Assembly: GCA_029940115.1 (NCBI GenBank)
Contig: JAOZRQ010000072.1
Location: 298 to 17,625, forward strand
Reading direction: 5' to 3'
DNA length: 17,328 bases
Source: Desulfobacterales bacterium
GTDB taxonomy: Bacteria; Desulfobacterota; Desulfobacteria; Desulfobacterales; 4be13
A program made the translations under genes and the position numbers. A model generated the notes under the pieces. That model had not been told where the DNA came from, ran no database searches, and saw nothing but the letters and a program-made list of their open reading frames with translations. Below, one piece after another: positions 1 to 6,785 of the stretch; within the stretch, counting starts at the first letter, position 1; each line of letters starts with the position of its first letter.

Positions 1-204
1 GCGTGAGCTCAGTCGAACGCTTGCGCTTTCAGCCCTGAAATTTGTTTCGGGGCTTTTGGGACAAGACAAGCCGGGGAATCAATTCCCCGGCTGAAAGCTC
101 AAGTACGCTGAAGCGCACTGGGGATTCAGCTGGCTTCAGCCTGACTTCGGCGTGAGCTCAGTCGAACGCTTGCGCTTTCAGCCCTGAAATTTGTTTCGGG
201 GCTT
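1..204. repeat. Two direct copies of a 55-bp repeat with a related hairpin between them
   Basis: Positions 1-55 and 150-204 are identical. Each copy holds a hairpin (32-53 and 181-202: GCCC-T-GAAA / TTTC-G-GGGC with a TTTG loop and one G-T wobble), preceded by CTTGCGCTTTCAGC. Between them, 71-90 is a 9-bp stem with a 2-nt loop (CCGGGGAAT-CA-ATTCCCCGG), followed by GCTGAAAGCTCAAG. That tail is nearly the reverse complement of the segment before the hairpin in the 55-bp copies, so all three look like one family in two orientations. A fourth member lies at 11813-11846. The stretch has no gene. Weak AT-rich sequence around 225-238 could hold a promoter for the gene at 267, but no convincing -35/-10 pair is visible. 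Confidence 0.85.
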
Positions 205-266
205 GCTTTCGAGGCTTTGGCATGGTATGGTGTATATAGACTTTGAAAAGGAGGTAATTAATTACA

Positions 267-1256
267 ATGAAAATAATAAGAAAGAGTGTTTTTGGAATCT
301 GTCAGATTGCGCTGGTTTTGTTTTCAATTTTTTTGACGCCTTCTGAATCGCCTGCTTATAGCTATAGTTATTTATTTGTGACTGTATCTGATGTTTTTGG
401 AAACCGAATTCAAATGCCAATGATTGAATTCGGAAATTCCCATTCCAGATTTTATCCTTACAGGGATATCAATGGCATTTTCTATGCCTATGTCCCAATA
501 GGTGCTTATAGATTGACTGTCAGTGCAGAAGGCTATAAACCGGATATTAGACATATTTACATATCAACACAGACAACCATAGTTGATATAACTCTGAGTC
601 CTTCATCTCAAACCATAGTCGTCGCGGGAAGCGGCCCCTATCTTGGAAATAATCTTTGGGAGGCTATGAAAACGAATGCCGATTTTGCCTATCTGACCCT
701 TCTCAACAGGGGTTACACAAGTGATACCATTTATTACCTGTCCGCCGATGCTGATACAGATGTGGACGGCAATGGTGTTTCCGATGTGGACGGAGATGCC
801 ACTCTCGTCAACTTGGAATATGCCATTAGAATATGGGCTGAAGACACTCACGATCTTATCATCTATATGACCGGCCACGGCGGAGACGGCGTATTCAGAA
901 TAAGTGAAACTGAAACATTGAAGGCTGAGGAACTTGATAGTTGGCTCGACAGCATTCAGGAAAGGATTACGGGAAAGGTTATCGTTATTTACGACAGCGC
1001 CTTTTCAGGAAGCTTTGTTCCCTCCCTCATTCCTCCCGATGGAAAGGAGAGGATTGTGGCAACTAGCTCTTCAGCAGATGAAATGGCTGTTTTCCTGTCA
1101 GAGGGAACCATCTCTTTCTCCTATTTTTTCTGGTCAGAAATGTTTAACGGAAAAAGCTTTTATGATTCTTTTGATTCAGCCAAAGAGAGCATATCCTCGG
1201 TGTACGCCAAAGCATGGCCACAGACGGAATTGAGCGGGCCTCGGAACTGCCTGTGA
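267..1256 (+). CDS. Exported C13 (legumain-like) caspase-fold protein, catalytic Cys replaced by Phe; truncated by frameshift
   Basis: The ATG at 267 follows a strong ribosome site, AAGGAGG (248-254). Residues 1-31 are a signal peptide (basic start, hydrophobic core, SPA before YSYS). Residues about 33-112 resemble a carboxypeptidase-regulatory-like beta sandwich ending in GAYRLTVSAEGY. From about residue 115 a peptidase C13-type fold begins with TIVVAGSGPYLGNNLW, then an Asp-rich calcium-loop-like DTDVDGNGVSDVDGD, then MTGHGGDG with the expected catalytic His at residue 204. The usual EACYSG motif reads YDSAFSG, so the nucleophile position (residue 246) is Phe. The paralogue at 7480-8562 keeps EACYSG. 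The last residues, after about 1225, look out of frame, and a TSP3/dockerin segment follows in the +1 frame, so the gene was probably longer. It is likely exported and likely proteolytically dead. Family assignment is by motif only. Confidence 0.8.
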   Translation: MKIIRKSVFGICQIALVLFSIFLTPSESPAYSYSYLFVTVSDVFGNRIQMPMIEFGNSHSRFYPYRDINGIFYAYVPIGAYRLTVSAEGYKPDIRHIYISTQTTIVDITLSPSSQTIVVAGSGPYLGNNLWEAMKTNADFAYLTLLNRGYTSDTIYYLSADADTDVDGNGVSDVDGDATLVNLEYAIRIWAEDTHDLIIYMTGHGGDGVFRISETETLKAEELDSWLDSIQERITGKVIVIYDSAFSGSFVPSLIPPDGKERIVATSSSADEMAVFLSEGTISFSYFFWSEMFNGKSFYDSFDSAKESISSVYAKAWPQTELSGPRNCL

Positions 1257-1626
1257 CAACTGCCCTGACACTCATAATCCGAAGCAGACGGACACAGACG
1301 GAAACGGAACAGGAGACGCATGTACCCACGCTTCTCTCCCCCATCACAGCGCAGATTGCAATCCGCCGGATCACAAAATCGGCCTCTCGGAACTGCTCCG
1401 TATCATCCAGCTTTACAATCAGGGAACCTATCATTGCGATTCCGACGGAGAGGACGGTTATGCCCCCGAAAACGGCGATCAGAACTGCATTCCCCATAGC
1501 TCGGATTACAATCCCCAGGATTGGCAGATCAATCTGAGTGAGCTTTTGCGGGTGATTCAGTTGTACAATTCCTTCGGATACAGTGCTGATCCGAGCGGTG
1601 AGGACGGGTTTGCACCGACAATGTAA
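1234..1626 (+). pseudogene. TSP3 and dockerin-like segment, out of frame with the upstream C13 domain
   Basis: The frame is +1 relative to the gene at 267 and is open from just after a TGA at 1231 to a TAA at 1624, with no plausible start codon. It reads CDNCPDTHNPKQTDTDGNG, a thrombospondin type 3 calcium-binding repeat. Two dockerin/EF-hand-like repeats follow, each with a D(Y/C)NPxD..I.LSELLR(I/V)IQLYN core and a GEDG(Y/F)AP tail (about 1345-1480 and 1481-1623). Such repeats commonly follow exported enzymatic domains and bind calcium. Good domain sequence on both sides of the shift indicates a small indel near 1225-1250 that cut the original protein in two. Programmed frameshifting is possible, but no slippery site is evident. 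Confidence 0.75.
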
Positions 1627-2115
1627 GGCATTGCGAACGAACCCGGCCTCACGGACACAAGATACATCCGCCACTGGTACGAAAACGGACAGAGCGGCTC
1701 CGAGGAAAGTTACGAGGACGGAAATCCGCCCGCAGATGATCAGCCCGCAGGCAATCCCCGGGGCAATATGCTCATCAATGACCTCCGAATCGGCGCAGTC
1801 ATCAAAACCGAGGAGAAAGGCCCCCTTGACGCTGTGTGGCAACTCGGCGGTCAGGACATTACCGGTCGGGGAGACAGGGTCGTGTGGGGTCATTTCTACG
1901 CCGATCCCTCCGATGTGACATGGGGAAGCCCTAACAATCCTGATCTTTTCGTCAAAATCTGGTTTGATGCGGGTGGGAGAACAGATGTGAACTTCTTCCA
2001 TGTCTCTGTGCCGGATATTGAAGTTTATTCCGATCTTCCGAGTGACGGGGAGTATGATCAGAGGGGGACGACGGTTTTGGAGAACAGGTATGTTCGGCAG
2101 GTTTATGGACAGTAA
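1627..2115 (+). pseudogene. C-terminal beta-rich domain of the same exported protein family, left after an in-frame TAA
   Basis: This is the same frame as the dockerin segment, downstream of TAA 1624-1626. It begins with the tail of one domain copy (RYIRHWYENGQ, about 1672-1704). A Pro-rich linker leads into a complete domain from 1768: INDLRIGAVI, then VVWGHFYADPSDVTWGS, NNPDLFVKIWFDAGGRTDVN, FFHVSVPDIEVYS, and a closing ENRYVRQVYGQ. The final ~110 residues closely match the C-terminus of the minus-strand paralogue at 7480-8562. An ATG at 1768 could start a 115-residue product, but it has no convincing Shine-Dalgarno. I know no established name for this domain; it was probably the C-terminal appendage of an exported multidomain protein. 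Confidence 0.7.
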
Positions 2116-2587
2116 TTTGTTCCGCAGGGACAACTGAGAATGCCCATCTACACGGATTAGGGATAAGAAAGGATTTTTTGTCCATTAGGGACAACTGAGA
2201 ACAGCCCGGCAATTCACTCCCATCTACACGGATTAAGGATAAGAAAGGATTTTTTGTCCCGCAGGGACAACTGAGAATGCCCATCTACACGGATTAGGGA
2301 TAAGAAAAGATTTTATGTCCCGCAGGGACAACTGAGAACAGCCCGGCAATTCACTCCCATCTACACGGATTAAGGATAAGAAAGGATTTTTTGTCCCGCA
2401 GGGACAACTGAGAATGCCCATCTACACGGATTAGGGATTTTCTGTCCCGTAGGGACAACTGAGAATAGCCCGGCAATTTATTGCCGGGGAAATTTATCAC
2501 CCCGATATTCCTGTCCCGTAGGGACAACTGAGAACAGCCCGGCAATTTATTGCCGGGAAAAAGAAATGATCACACTGAAAACTTTGA
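2116..2587. repeat. Array of seven palindromic TGTCCC-GYA-GGGACA repeats in a higher-order pattern
   Basis: The 15-bp core TGTCCCG(C/T)AGGGACA, or a variant, followed by ACTGAGAA, occurs at 2118, 2179, 2255, 2316, 2392, 2443 and 2512. The first two copies are diverged. Spacing alternates 61, 76, 61, 76, then 51 and 69, so a 137-bp composite unit is repeated. The spacers are also repeats: CCATCTACACGGATTA(A/G)GGATAAGAAA recurs. A second palindrome, CCCGGCAAT-TT-ATTGCCGGG, is intact at 2469-2488 and 2538-2557 and is present as half-copies near 2204 and 2343. No gene is supported here; minus-strand open frames are repeat translations. Confidence 0.9.
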
Positions 2588-2618
2588 ATGATCACATCAA
2601 AAGCAGCCCGGAACGGAC

Positions 2619-2624
2619 AGGAGG
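2619..2624 (+). promoter_or_regulatory. Ribosome binding site deciding the start of the AAA+/nuclease gene
   Basis: AGGAGG lies 5 nt before the ATG at 2630. The upstream in-frame ATG at 2588 has no comparable site, so 2630 is preferred. Confidence 0.7.
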
Positions 2625-2629
2625 AGCAG

Positions 2630-4426
2630 ATGAAATCACAAAACAAGAACAAATGGGTCGTCAGACCCATCGTGCCGGGAAAAGTTTATACGGATCGAGA
2701 GGAATTTCTCGACTATTTTTACAGGGCCGCTCTTGCCGCCGCTGAACGGAGAACCATGTCCACCGTGCTGCTGGGCCAGCGCCGCATGGGAAAGACCGAG
2801 ATATTCAAGCGGGTGGTGAACCGGCTTTTCTCTGAGCAGGATCCCCGGGATCCGAAGGCGGTTGTGCCTGTTTATTACAGTTTTCCGGATGCGTCCAGGG
2901 ATGACCGAAGCTTTGCCAAGGACTACCTGGAAAACTTCATGCGCTATTATGTGGCCTTCCATGCCAGACAACCGGAATTGGTGACAATGGAGCCCAAGGA
3001 GGAGGAACTCCTCTCCATGATTGAGGCAGCCAGACCCCTGTTTCCTTTCACAAAAACGCTGGACTGGATGCTGATCTGGCACGATTCCATTGTGAAAAGG
3101 GGAACCTACCTCCCCCAGCAGGATGCCGTCGAGATCCCCCGCAGAGTCTCGGATTTCGATGATTCCACGATTGTGATGTTTCTGGACGAGTTTCAGAACA
3201 CCCTTCTGCCCCACTATGACTTTGAGATTCTGGGATACATGCAGAAGGCCGTGGAATCTCCCACCTGTCCGCATTTTGTCACCGGCTCGGCCATGAGCAT
3301 GCTGGGCAGGGAAATGATCGGCAGGGGGTCGCTGTTCGGAAGGTTTGACAGCGAGGTCATCGAGGCCATGTCCGGTTACTGGGGAAAGGAGCTTGCTCTG
3401 AAAGCGGCCCGGTACTACAAATCCGAAGTCCCGGAAGTCATGGCCCCTGTAGTTTCGGACAGATGCGGCGGCAATCCCTTCTACATCACGGCGGTTCTCA
3501 GGCAGGCGGCGAAAATGGGAGAGGCTGTCTCCGACGAGGATTCTCTGAACAAGATTCTCGCGGTGGACATCACCTCCGGATTCATATGGGGGGAGCTGAA
3601 CGAACAGGTGACAAGATGGATCCACAGGATCAACGAACATAAGATCACGAAATGGATCCTGTATCTCTCCGCTCTGGAGGAAAACGAGGAGAAGGACAAG
3701 AGGAACCGGCTGAACCTGGAGCGGATTCAGCGGGAGATCAGAACGCGGGAGGGCACGGAAGTCCCATTTGAGACGATCAGGGATGTGCTGATCAGATTGT
3801 CAAGAGGGGATCTGCTGGAGTATCTCGAAATGGGGGACTGGTTCCGCAGGGTGAAGGATCCGATCCTGCTCGAATTTCTGAAGGTGTGGGGACGGATAGA
3901 GGTCGAAGGGCATGACCGGGCCCGGGTCCGGGATGAGCTGAGAAAGGAGCATCAGGGGATTGAGAGGAAATTCCATGAGTACAAGGGGTATCTTGCGGAG
4001 GTGCATCTGAGCCAGGTGTTGCTGAACGGCCAGAACAGCACTTTGCCGGGAAAATTTTTCAACAGTGGCAAGGATGTGGCCATTCCCCGGTTCACCTATG
4101 TGCGGCATCGGGTGCGTCCGGGTTCGGGAAGGGGGCGTGAGATTGACGTGCTGGGTGCGGCGGGTGCCGAGCAGTGGGTGTGCCAGAGCAAATGGGTGAC
4201 GGGCAGCAAGATCGGCGTCGGAGACCTGAGAAAGCTGGCGGCCCAAGCCGATCTCGTCAGGAAGGACATGGATCCCCGGACACTGCGGATGTGGATTTTC
4301 GCTCACAACGGGCTTACCGGGCCGGCCCTGAAGTTTGCAAAAAAACACGGGATATTCTGGTCGTCACGGAAGGAGTTTGACGAGTTGCTGGTTCATCTGG
4401 GGCTGAGGCCCTTGCCGGATTTGTAG
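2630..4426 (+). CDS. AAA+ ATPase (archaeal-type/STAND-like) with C-terminal PD-(D/E)XK nuclease-like domain
   Basis: The product is 598 residues. The N-terminal P-loop is at 49-56 (GQRRMGKT) and Walker B is IVMFLDEFQ (D186, E187). A sensor-like FVTGSAMS lies at 216-223, and FYITAVLRQ plus helical, winged-helix-like sequence covers about 330-420. The C-terminus carries a restriction-endonuclease-like core: E457 in GYLAEVHLSQ, then REIDVLG (D506) and WVCQSKW (Q519, K521), matching an E...D...QxK active site. Proteins of this ATPase-plus-nuclease build are widespread in archaea and bacteria. Substrates are mostly unknown, and defence or mobile-element roles are suggested. No partner gene is evident: repeats lie upstream and an unrelated truncated gene is 36 nt downstream. 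The product at 11904-13724 has the same architecture and similar length but is diverged. Confidence 0.8.
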   Translation: MKSQNKNKWVVRPIVPGKVYTDREEFLDYFYRAALAAAERRTMSTVLLGQRRMGKTEIFKRVVNRLFSEQDPRDPKAVVPVYYSFPDASRDDRSFAKDYLENFMRYYVAFHARQPELVTMEPKEEELLSMIEAARPLFPFTKTLDWMLIWHDSIVKRGTYLPQQDAVEIPRRVSDFDDSTIVMFLDEFQNTLLPHYDFEILGYMQKAVESPTCPHFVTGSAMSMLGREMIGRGSLFGRFDSEVIEAMSGYWGKELALKAARYYKSEVPEVMAPVVSDRCGGNPFYITAVLRQAAKMGEAVSDEDSLNKILAVDITSGFIWGELNEQVTRWIHRINEHKITKWILYLSALEENEEKDKRNRLNLERIQREIRTREGTEVPFETIRDVLIRLSRGDLLEYLEMGDWFRRVKDPILLEFLKVWGRIEVEGHDRARVRDELRKEHQGIERKFHEYKGYLAEVHLSQVLLNGQNSTLPGKFFNSGKDVAIPRFTYVRHRVRPGSGRGREIDVLGAAGAEQWVCQSKWVTGSKIGVGDLRKLAAQADLVRKDMDPRTLRMWIFAHNGLTGPALKFAKKHGIFWSSRKEFDELLVHLGLRPLPDL

Positions 4427-4462
4427 CGACCGTTCCTCACCCCAAACAGGAGGTCAACCATT

Positions 4463-4705
4463 ATGAAAAAAACGCTTTTTCTCTTTGTCCTGCTTGGACT
4501 GATCCATTTCTCATGTTCAGGCGCATCAGCGGCCCCATATGATTTCTTTGGCGGATTCATCCCGGAGGGGACGCCGGTGGTGGATGGGGTGCTGACACCC
4601 GGGGAATGGGATGAGATGGGTCATCTCACCCTGTACAATTTTTTTGGCGAGGATGCCAAGATCGAGATATGGATGATGCATGAGATGGCCTGGGTAAAAA
4701 CTTGA
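4463..4705 (+). pseudogene. Truncated exported protein, start of a CBM9/DOMON-like domain
   Basis: The start is good: AGGAGGT (4448-4454) lies 8 nt before the ATG. The product has a clear signal peptide with a probable type I site after SGASA (about residue 23). The mature part begins PYDFFGGFIPEGTPVVDG and runs through VLTPGEWDEM. VDGVLTPGEWD resembles the opening of carbohydrate-binding family 9-like domains, which normally run 150-200 residues. Here the frame ends after 80 residues, and the last ten (MMHEMAWVKT) look unrelated. The next gene's ATG lies 8 nt beyond the stop. I read this as the 5' remnant of a longer secreted protein cut by a deletion that brought in the toxin-antitoxin genes. 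The short product could still be made and exported. Confidence 0.55.
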
Positions 4706-4712
4706 TTATCGA

Positions 4713-5105
4713 ATGAACATGAATGAAATGGCATCCGTCCAAATTCAAATTTCAAAAGAGATTGACACTTATTTTGAAATGCTTGCAAAAGAGACAGACA
4801 CCTCCAAATCCTTTCACATCGAAAAGGCATTGAACGATTATTTGAAACCGTTCAGGAAATTGCCATTCCGATGTGATGACGCATTCGGAACAGGTACGGA
4901 AAAGGCCATCGGACCGCCTGCCGGCTTGGACAAACTTGACGTGACCGTCAACACGAGAAATGACCTCATCGAACAGTTGCGAAAAGTCAAGGCAGACAAT
5001 GAAAGGAAAAAGAGGCTGAATTCTCCCTTTCTGCATTCCTCTCCTGCGGATCTGGGATATACAGACGCGTCCTTGTTGGACAAGATCATTTCCGGAGAAA
5101 GCTGA
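4713..5105 (+). CDS. Ribbon-helix-helix (CopG/Arc-type) antitoxin
   Basis: This 130-residue protein pairs with the PIN gene that starts at its stop codon. Residues about 7-45 fit an RHH DNA-binding and dimerisation unit: strand SVQIQISKEI, then helices DTYFEMLAKETDTSKSFHIE and KALNDYLK. The rest is hydrophilic and probably the toxin-binding region. It is longer than typical RHH antitoxins (about 80 residues), and the extra C-terminus has no recognisable motif. Several in-frame ATGs occur (4713, 4719, 4728) with no strong Shine-Dalgarno, so the exact start is uncertain. Its stop TGA shares one base with the toxin's ATG (TGATG), implying translational coupling. Such antitoxins usually repress their own operon; no operator can be pointed to here. 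Confidence 0.65.
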   Translation: MNMNEMASVQIQISKEIDTYFEMLAKETDTSKSFHIEKALNDYLKPFRKLPFRCDDAFGTGTEKAIGPPAGLDKLDVTVNTRNDLIEQLRKVKADNERKKRLNSPFLHSSPADLGYTDASLLDKIISGES

Positions 5106-5422
5106 TGGAATTTTTTGTTGACACCTCGTTTCTGGTCGCCCTTCACAACAAAAGAGACAAAAACCATGCAAAAGCAAGAAACTTCATTTCAGAGATCAAT
5201 GGTCGGTCCCTGTTTGTCATATCCGACTACATTTTTGACGAAGTCTTGACTGTCTTACTTGTAAGAGGTGGCAAGCTTTTGTCAACGCAGGGGGAGAGAA
5301 TTCTGGAAGATGAGAGAATCCACATCGTTCAAATAGACGAAGCGGTCTTTCAAAAAGCGTGGCAGACATATCGGACATTCAAAGACAAGGAACGGACTGG
5401 CAACAAAAAATCTTCGTTTTGA
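5105..5422 (+). pseudogene. PIN-domain toxin (VapC-like), C-terminally truncated
   Basis: The start overlaps the antitoxin stop by one base. The first two PIN acidic residues are present: D6 in MEFFVDTSF and E46 in YIFDEVLTVL. Family members run 130-145 residues and need two further Asp residues, in motifs like WSFTDCTS and FAFDxHF, as seen intact at 9320-9739. This frame instead stops at 105 residues, and after TFKDKE (residue 96) the sequence turns into the unrelated RTGNKKSSF. Neither other forward frame restores the missing motifs within the next 100 bases, so this looks like a 3' deletion rather than a simple frameshift. Nuclease activity is probably lost, while antitoxin binding might survive. 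Confidence 0.7.
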
Positions 5423-5515
5423 AAAATGTGATTCTAACCCAATAAAATCAGGCTTTTCTACAGTTTTCGTTCAGGCACTGATTATGCACAACAAACAACT
5501 GACAACTGACCATTT

Positions 5516-5521
5516 AGGAGG
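5516..5521 (+). promoter_or_regulatory. Ribosome binding site fixing a TTG start for the MoxR gene
   Basis: AGGAGG followed by six A residues stands directly before TTG 5528. No ATG or GTG in this frame is as well placed, and the conserved MoxR N-terminus begins shortly after. Confidence 0.75.
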
Positions 5522-5527
5522 AAAAAA

Positions 5528-6508
5528 TTGGGAATTGAGGAATTGAAGGAGCGGATTGAGGGGAAGCACCTGCTGATCAACAGCATCCGAAGTGAAATCG
5601 GACAGATATTGGTGGGCCAGCGGGACTTGGTTGACGGACTGCTCATGGGGTTGCTGGCAAAGGGCCACATCCTCATCGAAGGAGTCCCGGGACTCGCCAA
5701 GACCAGTGCGGTCAAGGCCCTTGCGGCCACGGTCCGGGCGGACTTCAAACGGATTCAGTTCACGCCGGATCTGTTGCCGGCGGACCTGATCGGGACAGAG
5801 ATTTATCGGCCAAAAACCGGGGACTTCACCATGAAGAAAGGCCCCATCTTCCACAACATCATCCTTGCGGATGAGATCAACCGTGCCCCGTCCAAGGTCC
5901 AGTCCGCGCTCTTGGAGGCGATGCAGGAGTGTCAGGTCACCATTGGCGAAACGACTTTCAAGCTGGATGATCCTTTCCTTGTCTTGGCCACCCAGAATCC
6001 GATAGAGCAGGAGGGAACCTATCCCCTGCCCGAAGCCCAAGTGGACCGGTTCATGCTCAAGCTGATCATCGACTACCCGGACAAGACCGAAGAGAAGGAG
6101 ATCATGAAACGGGTGGGATTTGAGGAGCCGGCTGAAATGAAGCCGGTGATTGATCCCGCCCAACTGAATGAGATGGCGTCGCTTGTCCGAGAGATCTATG
6201 TGGACGACAAGCTCAGAGATTACATTGTGGATCTCATCTTTGCCACCCGGAATCCCCAAGACTACAAGATGAAGATTTCCGATTACATCCAGTTCGGGGC
6301 CTCGCCCAGGGCCACCATCTTTCTGAGCTTGATCTCCCGGGCGTACGCGTTTCTCCGAGGGAGAGCATACGTTACGCCCCAGGATGTGAAGACCGTCGCG
6401 GGCGATGTCCTGCGCCATCGGATCATCCTGACGTATGAGGCTGAGGCTGAGGATATCACCACGGATGAAATCATCGGACGGATTTTTGATTCGGTGGAGG
6501 TGCCGTAA
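5528..6508 (+). CDS. MoxR-family AAA+ ATPase
   Basis: The product is 326 residues, the usual full length for the family, with a TTG start set by a strong ribosome site. Motifs in order: Walker A EGVPGLAKT (52-59), Walker B IILADEINRAPSK (D115, E116), EAMQECQVT, sensor 1 LATQNPIEQEGTYPLPEAQ (N157), the DRF arginine (R174), and sensor 2 GASPRA (R261). MoxR ATPases act in the cytoplasm as chaperone-like motors that help insert cofactors or assemble complexes, normally with DUF58 and von Willebrand factor A proteins encoded just downstream. Here no DUF58 or VWA gene follows: the stop at 6508 runs into a palindromic repeat cluster and an unrelated hydrolase. It is either an orphan or cut off from its operon by rearrangement. 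The sequence shows no defect. Confidence 0.92.
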   Translation: MGIEELKERIEGKHLLINSIRSEIGQILVGQRDLVDGLLMGLLAKGHILIEGVPGLAKTSAVKALAATVRADFKRIQFTPDLLPADLIGTEIYRPKTGDFTMKKGPIFHNIILADEINRAPSKVQSALLEAMQECQVTIGETTFKLDDPFLVLATQNPIEQEGTYPLPEAQVDRFMLKLIIDYPDKTEEKEIMKRVGFEEPAEMKPVIDPAQLNEMASLVREIYVDDKLRDYIVDLIFATRNPQDYKMKISDYIQFGASPRATIFLSLISRAYAFLRGRAYVTPQDVKTVAGDVLRHRIILTYEAEAEDITTDEIIGRIFDSVEVP

Positions 6509-6785
6509 ATGTAAGGATGAAGGGTGAAGGATGAAGGATGAAGTTTCATCTCGTTCCTCTCGTTACGAGGCTCCGCCTCCATCAGCGTCCAAGCGGACCA
6601 CCTCTCGTTACGAGGCTCCGCCTCGTAACGCATGAGGGGAGGCTCCGCCTCCATCAGCGTCCGTGAAGGATGCCGAAATTTCCAATTGGAAAAAAATAAA
6701 ATGATCGGAGCAATTGCAGGTGAAGCGGACCACCTCTCGCTACGAGGCTCCGCCTCCATCAGCGTCCATGAAGGAGGAAAATAAA
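6509..6785. repeat. Palindromic repeat cluster (CGTTACGAGGC family) with small tandem repeats
   Basis: There is no gene. A 7-bp tandem repeat GG(A/G)TGAA runs 6515-6542. Copies of a C(G)TTACGAGGCTCCGCCTC element sit near 6561, 6606 and 6737. The copy at 6606-6630 is a perfect 11-bp stem with a 3-nt loop (CGTTACGAGGC, TCC, GCCTCGTAACG). Flanking modules AAGCGGACCACCTCTCG and CCATCAGCGTCC recur with them. A 14-bp palindrome, TTTCCAATTGGAAA, is at 6679-6692. The same family recurs at 8611-8690. Confidence 0.85.
6693..6784 (+). other. Duplicated start of the ADP-ribosylglycohydrolase gene
   Basis: The 31 bases at 6693-6723, including ATG and the first seven codons, recur exactly at 6778-6808. 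Between them is one repeat element. The upstream copy opens a 27-codon frame from ATG 6701 (MIGAIAGE, then repeat-derived residues) that stops at TAA 6782-6784, just before the real ATG at 6786. The upstream copy lacks a Shine-Dalgarno; the real one has AAGGAGG (6771-6777). Confidence 0.8.

Noticed and set aside
1144..2133. Long minus-strand ORF (329 residues) antisense to the C13/dockerin remnant
   Set aside because: The plus strand carries recognisable domains here. A matching antisense ORF occurs opposite the paralogous domain at 7447-7836, so both are shadows of the same conserved sequence.
2118..2526. Possible CRISPR array (short palindromic repeats at regular distance)
   Set aside because: The spacers are themselves copies of one another, the repeat is only 15-23 bp, the spacing alternates, and no cas gene is present.
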